From CAG-791 sp002394525 (GTDB taxonomy: Bacteria > Bacillota > Clostridia > Lachnospirales > Lachnospiraceae), in assembly GCA_946536955.1 (NCBI GenBank), contig CAMNFJ010000016.1, positions 1-27,772 of the forward strand: 27,772 nucleotides of DNA, read 5' to 3'. The translations under genes and the position numbers were made by a program. This document shows positions 15,800 through 24,453 of this stretch, one piece after another. The notes beneath the pieces are model-generated. The model was not told where the DNA came from, did no database searches, and saw nothing but the letters and a program-made list of their open reading frames with translations. Each line of letters opens with the position of its first letter. Within the stretch, counting starts at the first letter, position 1.

Positions 15800-16567
15800 T
15801 CAGAGTTTCCCCTGCTGCTCAGCAAAATTTTTGATATATGTGTCTGCTTCGCCGTCTCCTCCCTCATCTTTTGCATTGATCTTTGTGAGAATGTCAACGT
15901 AGTCGGTGACTCCAAAAAATTTCCTGATACCTCCGGGACTTCCTGCATAGGCAAGTCCTCCCGCCTTGTCAGACCCTTTGGCCAGTACGACCACCCGGTC
16001 ATAAAGTTCAATATTGACGATATTATGTGAGATGATGATCGTAGTCTTGCCGCTCTCGTGCGTGATATTACAGAGCTTTTTTATCAGATCTCTGGAGACA
16101 CCGCAGTCCAGGCCGGTGTCGATCTCGTCCGCAATAATGATATTCTTCCCGCGTATGAGCTCCTTGGCGATGGAAACTCTCTGCATCTGTCCGCCGGAAA
16201 GGCGCTTGATCTCATTGTTCTGTACACTCTCCAGGCCCATGGTCTGAACATAATGCTCCACGGCGTTATTCAGTTTTTCCTTGCTTTTATACAGCCGGGA
16301 AAAAACCGCGGACCAGTAAATGGCATCGCGCGCGGTCTCGAGAGTATTCAGGGCCGGATGCTGCGGGATATATGCAATATCCTCCCGTTTGTAATCCGAG
16401 ATTTCTCCATCAAAAGAAGTCATGCCGATCATGCATTTAATAAGCGTGCTTTTTCCTGCCCCGGAGGTTCCGATGATCAGGGAGGCACAGCCCCGGGGAA
16501 ACTCCACATGGATATCGCGCAGGGCCACCCGGTTCGGGTAATTCTTTTTAATTATATCTACCTGCAT
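15800..16567 (-). CDS. ABC transporter ATP-binding protein
   Basis: A 255-residue ATPase subunit. Walker A is GTSGAGKST (residues 33-41), the Q-loop region YIPQHPALN is near 67, the signature is LSGGQMQRV (123-131), Walker B is IIIADE (143-148) and the H-loop histidine is His181 (IIISHN). After Walker B it reads DEIDTGLD where most ABCG-type ATPases have DEPTSGLD. The arrangement of an ABCG-like ATPase with a separate ABC-2 permease fits an exporter. The ATG at 16567 has AAAGGAG 6 bases upstream. It is the first gene of a four-gene operon driven by the promoter at 16677-16704. Base composition here and in the permease is visibly more AT-rich than the flanking genes. Confidence 0.93.
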   Translation of the reverse strand: MQVDIIKKNYPNRVALRDIHVEFPRGCASLIIGTSGAGKSTLIKCMIGMTSFDGEISDYKREDIAYIPQHPALNTLETARDAIYWSAVFSRLYKSKEKLNNAVEHYVQTMGLESVQNNEIKRLSGGQMQRVSIAKELIRGKNIIIADEIDTGLDCGVSRDLIKKLCNITHESGKTTIIISHNIVNIELYDRVVVLAKGSDKAGGLAYAGSPGGIRKFFGVTDYVDILTKINAKDEGGDGEADTYIKNFAEQQGKL

Positions 16568-16676
16568 TTTCTTCTCCTTTAATGACAATGTATCTAAGCT
16601 GCAGTTCTTTTATTCCTCTCTGACCGGAATGAGAACAGGCGAAGCAGGTGCTCTTTAGTCAACACTTTATCTGAAA

Positions 16677-16704
16677 ATTATACAATTATTGCAGTTTCTG
16701 TCAA
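16677..16704 (-). promoter_or_regulatory. Strong sigma-A type promoter of the ABC-lectin operon
   Basis: On the minus strand TTGACA (16699-16704) and TATAAT (16677-16682) are both perfect consensus hexamers with a 16-bp spacer. They leave a leader of about 100 nt before the ATPase start. No competing promoter of this quality is seen inside the operon. Confidence 0.88.
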
Positions 16705-16769
16705 TCTCTGCCGGGTCCGCGGCAGCCTCGATCACATCAATGAAAAATGTTATGATCCCCTGCTTTATT

Positions 16770-16984
16770 GATCCATTGTAACTGTTCAGACTGCCACGAA
16801 TTCGAGGTGTTTTTGCGTGCTTTCCAACGCAAAAACCCGAGTTGAACGGCGTTAACACACTTGTGAAGCAAGTGTGTTACGCATGCGAAGCATATAACAA
16901 TGCTTCGCATTGTCGAATCGCTGAACGCAGCGTTACATGTGCACGCCCTTCGAAGGGGCGTGTACAGATCAGTAACGATCCATT
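16770..16984 (+). mobile_element. MITE-like element, copy B (perfect 8-bp target duplication)
   Basis: The element body is 16778-16976 (199 bp), flanked by the perfect octamer GATCCATT at 16770-16777 and 16977-16984. Ends are GTAACTGTTCAG and, as reverse complement of the right end, GTTACTGATCTG (9 of 12 shared). It has the TTTTTGCGT/ACGCAAAAA stem of copy A. It then has two hairpins absent from A: a 10-bp stem AACACACTTG/CAAGTGTGTT and an 11-bp stem ATGCGAAGCAT/ATGCTTCGCAT. It ends with a GTGCACGCCC/GGGCGTGTAC stem matching that of A. It is oriented as copy A. Most of the 501-bp gap 16568-17068 is this element plus the two divergent promoters; nothing else is seen there. Confidence 0.82.
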
Positions 16985-17025
16985 TCAGCGGGAATCCTCT
17001 TTCGTTAGGCATTGTCCTGAATTTA

Positions 17026-17034
17026 TGGTATAAT
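17026..17034 (+). promoter_or_regulatory. Extended -10 promoter for trpB
   Basis: TGGTATAAT is a consensus extended -10 element 35 bp before the trpB start. The sequence 17 bp upstream (TAGGCA) is a poor -35, which an extended -10 can tolerate. It lies just outside MITE copy B. Confidence 0.6.
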
Positions 17035-17068
17035 TTTCCAAAATATCCATTCAGAAAGGCAATACACC

Positions 17069-18331
17069 ATGAATAAATATCGCGACTTTGATAACTATCT
17101 GAAGGAATACCCCACCCAGGACGGGTACTTCGGAAAATACGGCGGCAATTATCTGGAGGACCCCGAGCTGATCAAGGCCTTCAACGAATACGCGGAGGCC
17201 TACAACACCATCGCCCAGTCCGCCCAGTTCATCGCGGAACTGCGCCGCATCCGCCGTGATTTTCAGGGCCGGCCGACGCCGGTCTACCACTGCCAGAACC
17301 TGTCCAATCTCCTGGGCCGGACCCAGATCTATCTCAAGAGGGAGGACCTCAACCACACCGGGGCCCACAAGCTCAACCACTGCATGGGCGAGGGGCTTCT
17401 GGCCAAGTACATGGGCAAAAAGAAGATCATCGCCGAGACGGGAGCAGGCCAGCACGGCGTCGCCCTGGCCACGGCTGCGGCCTATTTCGGACTCGAGTGC
17501 GACATCTATATGGGCGAGGTCGACATCGCCAAGCAGGCGCCCAACGTGACCCGCATGAAGCTGCTCGGAGCCAACGTGGTCCCTGTCAGCTTCGGCCTCA
17601 AGACCCTCAAGGAGGCCGTGGACGCCGCCTTTATGGCCTATGCTAAAGAATACAAGGACGCGGTCTACTGCATCGGCACGGCCGCAGGCCCCCATCCCTT
17701 CCCCCTCATGGTCCGCGATTTCCAGTTCTGCATCGGCGAGGAGGCCAGGGACCAGTTCAGGGCCCAGACCGGCCACCTGCCGGACCAGGTCGCGGCCTGT
17801 GTGGGCGGAGGCTCCAACTCCATCGGCATGTTCACGCCCTTCCTGGCGGACCCCGTCGAGCTGATCGGCGTCGAGCCCCTGGGCCGGGGGCCCAAGCTGG
17901 GCGACCACGCGGCCTCCATCTCCTACGGCACCGAGGGCATCATGCACGGCTTCAAGTCCATCATGCTGGCCGACGAAAACGGAGATCCGGCCCCTGTCTA
18001 CTCCAACGCGAGCGGCCTGGACTACCCCGCCGCAGGTCCCGAGCATGCCCTCCTGCATGAGATGGACCGGGTCAAATATACCACGGTCGACGACGAGGAC
18101 GCGATCGAGGCCCTCTTCCTGCTCTCCCGCCACGAGGGCATCATCCCCGCCATCGAGAGCTCTCACGCTGTGGCCTACGCGATCCGGGTCGCCAGGACCG
18201 GAGCCACCGGGTCCATCCTGGTCAACCTCTCCGGCCGCGGCGACAAGGACCTGGATTTTGTCGTTGAAAAGTATGGTTACGGGGAGGAATTCCTGGAAAA
18301 ACTCACCGCAAAGCGCGCGGGCAGGAACTGA
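17069..18331 (+). CDS. trpB: Tryptophan synthase beta chain (orphan)
   Basis: PLP enzyme that joins indole and serine to make tryptophan, 420 residues. Family marks are FGKYGGNYLEDPEL near residue 21, GRPTPVYHCQNLS at 67, IYLKREDLNHTGAHKLNH with the PLP lysine Lys101, ETGAGQHG with the catalytic Glu123, the PLP-phosphate loop CVGGGSNSIGMF, and GPEHALLHEM near the C-terminus. The HG in ETGAGQHG points to the TrpB1 class rather than TrpB2. No trpA or other trp gene is adjacent, so it may salvage indole or work with a distant TrpA. An AAAGG site lies 9 bases before the ATG. The last 15 codons are the first copy of a 66-bp tandem duplication that continues past the stop codon. Confidence 0.96.
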   Translation: MNKYRDFDNYLKEYPTQDGYFGKYGGNYLEDPELIKAFNEYAEAYNTIAQSAQFIAELRRIRRDFQGRPTPVYHCQNLSNLLGRTQIYLKREDLNHTGAHKLNHCMGEGLLAKYMGKKKIIAETGAGQHGVALATAAAYFGLECDIYMGEVDIAKQAPNVTRMKLLGANVVPVSFGLKTLKEAVDAAFMAYAKEYKDAVYCIGTAAGPHPFPLMVRDFQFCIGEEARDQFRAQTGHLPDQVAACVGGGSNSIGMFTPFLADPVELIGVEPLGRGPKLGDHAASISYGTEGIMHGFKSIMLADENGDPAPVYSNASGLDYPAAGPEHALLHEMDRVKYTTVDDEDAIEALFLLSRHEGIIPAIESSHAVAYAIRVARTGATGSILVNLSGRGDKDLDFVVEKYGYGEEFLEKLTAKRAGRN

Positions 18332-18447
18332 AGGACCCAAGAGTAATCCCTGGAATTCCCGGAAAAACCTGCCGCAAGGCACGCAGGCCGGAGCTGAAGG
18401 ACCAAAAAGTAATTCCTGGAATTCCCGGAAAAACCCACCGCAAAGTG
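18286..18447 (+). repeat. 66-bp tandem duplication of the trpB 3' end
   Basis: Units start at 18286, 18352 and 18418. The first two are 66 bp each and start GGAATTCCTGGAAAAA or GGAATTCCCGGAAAAA; the third is cut after about 30 bp where the REP hairpin begins. Unit 1 includes the last codons and the stop of trpB. Units 2 and 3 are non-coding copies that keep most of the sequence. Confidence 0.85.
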
Positions 18448-18529
18448 TGACCGAGTGCCTGCCCCTCTGTCACACCCCTCCCCCTGCGGCGGCCACTTTC
18501 GTGTGACAGAGTGCCTGTCCCTCTGTCAC
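18445..18529. repeat. REP-like hairpin pair
   Basis: Two related hairpins lie at 18445-18475 and 18501-18529. The second has a perfect 9-bp stem GTGACAGAG/CTCTGTCAC with loop TGCCTGTCC; the first has a GTGTGAC/GTCACAC stem with a related core. They share GTGCCTGTCCCTCTGTCAC with the long hairpin at 4702-4766. The pair fills the gap between the trpB duplication and the TetR gene, and may act as a transcript-end or stabilising structure. Confidence 0.8.
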
Positions 18530-18567
18530 AACCTGTCACAGATAAACCCCTCCCGGAGGCGAAAGCT

Positions 18568-19200
18568 ATGAATGAACGCTTCTTTGATCTCAAAAAAGAC
18601 CGTCAGGACCGCATTATCAACGGGGCTCTCGGGGTCATCACGGAAAACGGATACCGCCACGCGAGCACGGATGAAATGGTGGCCGCCGCCTCCATCAGCA
18701 AGGGTCTGCTCTTCCACTATTTCAAGAGCAAAAAGGGGGTCTACCGCTTTCTCTATGAATACGGTACCCGCTATACCCTGATCGAGCTCCGGGAACCGGG
18801 GCGCCGGGCCGGCTGTGACTATTTTGAGATGCAGCGGCTGCTGATGAAGGCCGATGCCGCCATCCTGCGCAAGTACCCCTGTCTGCCCCTCTTTCTGTGC
18901 AGGGCGGACGAGGAGGCCCCCGGGACCGATGTGGAGATCCCCGAAGACCTCTTCGGGGCCGCTGCCGCTTACCGCAAGTCCCTGCTTGAGGGGAGCAGGC
19001 GCCCCCCTTTTCTGTCGGAGACTGACATCCTTGCCATCTCCCGCATGCTCTTTTACACGAGGACAGGCCTGATGCGGGACCTGCTCGCGGACAGGGCCCG
19101 GGCCGGGGAAGAGGAAGAGAGAACCTCCGTCCCGCTCTGGAAGGAATATGAGGAGCGGTTTTCGGAATACCTGCAGCTGATCCGCCGCATGTACAATTGA
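18568..19200 (+). CDS. TetR/AcrR family transcriptional regulator
   Basis: A 210-residue regulator. The N-terminal TetR DNA-binding domain is clear: DRIINGALGVITENGYRH, then the helix-turn-helix at about residues 33-52 (STDEMVAAASISKGLLFHYF), then KSKKGVYRFLYEYG. The C-terminal ligand-binding half (about 60-210) is not matched to a known group. The start at 18568 has GGAGG 8 bases upstream; a longer frame from GTG at 18511 lies inside the REP hairpin and is rejected. It follows trpB by 236 bp and ends before a strong terminator. Its targets are not evident: no efflux gene is adjacent on this strand. Confidence 0.9.
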   Translation: MNERFFDLKKDRQDRIINGALGVITENGYRHASTDEMVAAASISKGLLFHYFKSKKGVYRFLYEYGTRYTLIELREPGRRAGCDYFEMQRLLMKADAAILRKYPCLPLFLCRADEEAPGTDVEIPEDLFGAAAAYRKSLLEGSRRPPFLSETDILAISRMLFYTRTGLMRDLLADRARAGEEEERTSVPLWKEYEERFSEYLQLIRRMYN

Positions 19201-19297
19201 GGCTCCGGGGTCTTCTGTCAGCCTCAAAAAACCCTGGCCGGATGATTTTCGACACAGCCTGGAAGAGTGGACAGGAACAAAAAACGAACAGAAAAAA

Positions 19298-19330
19298 CGG
19301 CAGCGTACCGATTTGGTACGCTGCCGTTTT
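19298..19330. terminator. Bidirectional intrinsic terminator
   Basis: A perfect 12-bp stem CGGCAGCGTACC/GGTACGCTGCCG with a 5-base loop is followed by TTTTATT on the plus strand and TTTTTT on the minus strand. It sits between the convergent TetR gene and glnS and should end both transcripts. The rest of the gap (19201-19424) shows no other feature. Confidence 0.92.
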
Positions 19331-19424
19331 ATTCTTCTCAATTCTGCCCGTACCGGCCGGCTGCCTGCCTCAGGCAGCACCGTAAAGACGGGGTCAACCA
19401 AAAGACCTTTTTCCAGTCTGTTTT

Positions 19425-21128
<1,704 letters not shown>

Positions 21129-21252
21129 GCTGATGATTGTCTCCTTCGTGTTTTATTCTTCATCGCGCGATCCCCGCAGCTTCAGCCTGGGGACAGGCGC
21201 GCAGGACCCGCGGGCGGGGCCTGATTTCAGCGGGAAAACCGCTTTTCTTTTT

Positions 21253-22572
21253 TTACAGCTGTGTCAGGACAAAGATGTCGTAAATGGCCTGCAGGGCCTT
21301 CTCGAAGTCCTTGTTCTCGACGCCGATGATGATATTGAGCTCCGAGGATCCCTGGTCGATCATGCGCACATTGATGTGGGCGTGGGCCAGCGCGGAGAAG
21401 ATCCTTCCGGCAGTGCCCCGCATGGACTTCATTCCCCGTCCCACGACCGCGATTAGGGCCAGGTCGGACTCGATCTCGATGGAATCGGGCTTGGCCAGGC
21501 GGTGGATGGCGGATACGACCTTCTGCTCCTTCTCGATGAACTCATCCTCGTGGACGACGATGGTCATGGTGTCGATGCCGGAGGGCATGTGCTCGAAGGA
21601 GATCTCATTGTCCTCAAAGGCCTGCAGGACCTTCCTGCCGAAGCCGATCTCCGAATTCATCATGTCCTTGCTGATCAGGACAGCGCAGAAGTCCTTGCGG
21701 CCCGCGATGCCCGTGATGACATAGCCGGATTTCTGGGCCGTGCTCTCCACGATCCAGGTGCCCTCATCCTGGGGCCGGTTGGTATTGCGGATATTGATCG
21801 GGATCCCCTGCCTTCTGACCGGGAAGATCGCCTCCTCATGGAGGACTGAGGCTCCCATATAGGACAGCTCGCGGAGCTCCCTGTAGGTGATGGTCTCGAT
21901 CCTGGCGGGGTTTTTGATGATGCGGGGATCCGCCACCAGAAAGCCCGACACATCCGTCCAGTTCTCATAGACATCCGCGTGGGAGGCGCCGGCGACAATG
22001 GATCCCGTGATGTCGGACCCGCCTCTGGAGAAGGTCTTGACCCTGCCGTCCGCTCCGCAGCCGTAAAAGCCCGGGATCACGGCATATTCGACCTCCTTCA
22101 GTCTTTTTTCCACCGTCCGCATGGTCTTTCTGTCGTCCAGGATCCCGTCCTCGTCGAAGAAGATCATATCATAGGGATCCAGAAAATCATAGCCCAGATA
22201 GGCCGCCATGATCCTGCCGTTGAGGTGTTCGCCCCTGGAGGCGGCAAAATCAGGGTCGGGATCCGTCGCCATGCGGTCCCTGATCTCCTCGAACTGGTCG
22301 TCGAGGCTGAAGCCGGTCAGGCCCAGGCCCTCGATAATCTCATTGTAGCGGTCTCTGATCTGGTCCAGGGTCTCCTCGAAGTTCTCCTTCTTTTCCGCTT
22401 CCTCTTCCATCCTGTAGAGGAGGTCCGTCACCTTGGTGTCCCCGGAGAAGCGTTTTCCGGGCGCGGAGGGGACTACATATCTCCTGTCCTTGTCCGCCTT
22501 TACGATCTCGCCGACTTTTTTAAACTGTTCCGCGTTGGCAAGGGAACTCCCGCCAAATTTTACTACTTTCAT
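21253..22572 (-). CDS. Aspartate kinase
   Basis: Phosphorylates aspartate, the first step towards lysine, threonine and methionine. The 439-residue monofunctional enzyme has KFGGSS (residues 5-10), GEHLNGRIMAAYL near 114, FSRGGSDITGS (181-191) and a C-terminal pair of ACT domains (about 300-439) for allosteric amino-acid control. Signs of these are the VVGRGMKSMRGTAGRIFSAL and IDQGSSELNIIIGV stretches. Which end-product it senses cannot be read from sequence, so I give no symbol (lysC or thrA-like). An AGAGG site is 8 bases before the ATG. It lies 49 bp after the homoserine dehydrogenase gene, so both are probably in one transcript. Confidence 0.95.
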   Translation of the reverse strand: MKVVKFGGSSLANAEQFKKVGEIVKADKDRRYVVPSAPGKRFSGDTKVTDLLYRMEEEAEKKENFEETLDQIRDRYNEIIEGLGLTGFSLDDQFEEIRDRMATDPDPDFAASRGEHLNGRIMAAYLGYDFLDPYDMIFFDEDGILDDRKTMRTVEKRLKEVEYAVIPGFYGCGADGRVKTFSRGGSDITGSIVAGASHADVYENWTDVSGFLVADPRIIKNPARIETITYRELRELSYMGASVLHEEAIFPVRRQGIPINIRNTNRPQDEGTWIVESTAQKSGYVITGIAGRKDFCAVLISKDMMNSEIGFGRKVLQAFEDNEISFEHMPSGIDTMTIVVHEDEFIEKEQKVVSAIHRLAKPDSIEIESDLALIAVVGRGMKSMRGTAGRIFSALAHAHINVRMIDQGSSELNIIIGVENKDFEKALQAIYDIFVLTQL

Positions 22573-22621
22573 TGTTTTAACCTCTGCAGGCAGGAAAAGC
22601 TTTTCCTGCGTATTTATGTCA

Positions 22622-23842
22622 TCATGCTTCCAGCATGCGGATGCAGCTCTTCACTTCCCTGAGCTCACCGCATTTTTCCGCGAAGGCCTGCTCGGAGACC
22701 GGAGCCGTCACGAAGGCGAACTCATCCGCGGGCACGGCGTCCGCCGCCGCCTCGCTGCAGCCCGCAAAGAGCTCCATGGCCTTTGCCTTTTCGGCAGCGC
22801 CGACGCGGACAAAGAATCTCTGGATCTGCTGCCCGGGATCGGAGAGGTCCATGATCTCATCGGACCAGCGGACCGGAATGGTCTGCCCGGGATTCAGGGC
22901 GCAGTCCAGCATATCGGACACCACAGCGCTGGCCGTCGGGAACTTGCCGGCTCCGCGTCCGTAGAACATGACATCATCCAGGAGATTGCCATGGACAAAA
23001 ACGGCGTTGAAGACGTCCTCCACTCCGTGCAGGGGGTGGGAGGCAGGCACCATATAGGGCGCGGTCCGGACATGGAAGGTCCCGGCCCTGTCGTCCCGCT
23101 CGCTGATGCCCAAGAGCTTGATGGCCCTGCCCATGCTGCGGGCGCAGGCGACATCGGTCATGGTGATCCTGCTGATGCCCTCGCAGGGGATGTCCTCATA
23201 GCGGACCGTCCTGCCGCACATGAGAGAGGAAAGGATGGCGATCTTGCGGCAGGCGTCATGTCCCTCGATATCCGCCTCGGGATTGCGCTCCGCATAGCCG
23301 TTTTCCTGGGCCTGTCTGAGGACGTCGTCAAAGGAGATGTCCTCCATTTCCATACGGGTCATCATATAGTTGGTCGTCCCGTTCAGGATGCCGATGATCT
23401 TTGTGATATGCTCCGGCGCCAGGGAGGTGTTCATGGGGCGGATGATGGGGATGCCGCCGCCCACGCTGGCCTCAAAGAGATAGCTGCAGTGGTTTTCCGC
23501 AGCGATCTTTAAAAGCTCCGGGCCGTGCGCCGCCACCAGCTCCTTGTTGGAGGTGCACACGCTGATCCCCCGCTCCAGGGCCTTCCTGGAAAATGTATAG
23601 GCCGGCTCCTTTCCTCCCATGGTCTCGCAGATCACACTGATCTCCGGGTCCTGGAGGATGACGTCAAAGTCATGCACGACCCTGTCCTGATAAGGGCTGC
23701 CGGGAAAATCGCGGAGATCCAGAATATATTTGACCTCGACTCCGCCCGGGACTCTTCTCTCCACCGATGCCCGGTTGATATCAAAGAGCTCGACAACTCC
23801 GCTTCCGACCGTTCCAAAACCCAACACAGCAGCTTTTATCAT
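22622..23842 (-). CDS. hom: Homoserine dehydrogenase
   Basis: NAD(P)-dependent reduction of aspartate semialdehyde to homoserine, the branch towards threonine and methionine. The 406-residue protein has the nucleotide-binding loop GFGTVGSG (residues 8-15), CTSNKELVAAHG at 96, FEASVGGGIPII at 123, the family signature GILNGTTNYMM at 151, ENGYAERNPEADIEGHDACRK with the catalytic lysine region near 190, and a C-terminal ACT domain (about 330-406) for feedback control. The ribosome site is GGAAAGGA about 10 bases before the ATG. It lies between the ACT-protein gene (64 bp upstream) and aspartate kinase. Confidence 0.97.
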   Translation of the reverse strand: MIKAAVLGFGTVGSGVVELFDINRASVERRVPGGVEVKYILDLRDFPGSPYQDRVVHDFDVILQDPEISVICETMGGKEPAYTFSRKALERGISVCTSNKELVAAHGPELLKIAAENHCSYLFEASVGGGIPIIRPMNTSLAPEHITKIIGILNGTTNYMMTRMEMEDISFDDVLRQAQENGYAERNPEADIEGHDACRKIAILSSLMCGRTVRYEDIPCEGISRITMTDVACARSMGRAIKLLGISERDDRAGTFHVRTAPYMVPASHPLHGVEDVFNAVFVHGNLLDDVMFYGRGAGKFPTASAVVSDMLDCALNPGQTIPVRWSDEIMDLSDPGQQIQRFFVRVGAAEKAKAMELFAGCSEAAADAVPADEFAFVTAPVSEQAFAEKCGELREVKSCIRMLEA

Positions 23843-23906
23843 CGTTTTGCCATTCCTTTCCTTTTTTCAAAGTCCGCTTACAGATCCACGGGGACTGCAG
23901 GCAGAT

Positions 23907-24344
23907 CTACCTTCCGGTCACACGAACGCGGCGGACACCCTCTCCCGCGGAGACCCGCTCCAGGATGGTGTTGACATTATCCGCGTTTTCCAGCATCTGC
24001 ATGCTGATGCTCACGACAGCCGTGCCGTCGACCGGGATCGCCTGATGGATCGTGAGTATGTTGGCACCGCACCTGGCGATCGTCTGCAGCAGGTCCGACA
24101 GGATGCCGGCCCGGTCACTGATCTCACATACGATCGTCAGCATGGAGCCGTGGAGATTATTGTGGAACTCCTCTACCGAATCCTTGAATTTATAATAGGA
24201 GCTCCTGGCGACCCCCGCCATCTCCACCGCTTCGTTGACGGTCCTGGCCTCTCCCGTGGACAAAAGACGGTTTGCCTCCGCCACCTTGATCAGGACCGAC
24301 GGCATGGCGGACGCATGCACAATATAATAGGTAGAACCCTCCAT
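23907..24344 (-). CDS. ACT domain-containing protein (PheB type)
   Basis: A 145-residue protein of the PheB/UPF0735 type. Residues 15-57 form a small helical, HTH-like part (NRLLSTGEARTVNEAVEMAGVARSSYYKF). Residues 69-143 are an ACT domain (LTIVCEISDRAGILSDLLQTIARCGANILTIHQ). ACT domains bind amino acids and regulate metabolism. In Clostridia such proteins commonly precede hom, as here, and they are thought to sense an aspartate-family or aromatic amino acid, which is inference. The ATG at 24344 has GGAGG 7 bases upstream; the open frame to 24416 has no such site. First gene of the hom-aspartate kinase cluster, with a good promoter 63 bp upstream. Confidence 0.92.
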   Translation of the reverse strand: MEGSTYYIVHASAMPSVLIKVAEANRLLSTGEARTVNEAVEMAGVARSSYYKFKDSVEEFHNNLHGSMLTIVCEISDRAGILSDLLQTIARCGANILTIHQAIPVDGTAVVSISMQMLENADNVNTILERVSAGEGVRRVRVTGR

Positions 24345-24406
24345 GACTAAACCTCCGCCCTTTCTTCCGTCCGCGCCAAGCGGACATTTGTGCGTGCACG
24401 ATGGAT

Positions 24407-24435
24407 ATCTTATCACGCAAAATCCTTCTTGGCAA
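24407..24435 (-). promoter_or_regulatory. Promoter of the ACT-hom-aspartate kinase operon
   Basis: On the minus strand TTGCCA (24430-24435) and TAAGAT (24407-24412) are separated by exactly 17 bp. The short leader contains a 6-bp hairpin GTCCGC/GCGGAC (24369-24385) just before the ribosome site. No riboswitch or T-box is visible in the leader. Confidence 0.65.
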
Positions 24436-24453
24436 GAGCCCTTTCAAGACTTT

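Noticed and set aside
16985..17068. T-box or tryptophan riboswitch before trpB
   Set aside because: No T-box core sequence or specifier structure is seen, and the promoter is only 35 bp from the start codon, too close for a leader regulator.
24345..24406. Lysine or other riboswitch before the ACT-hom-aspartate kinase operon
   Set aside because: The leader is about 55 nt with one 6-bp hairpin; it is too short for a lysine or SAM riboswitch.
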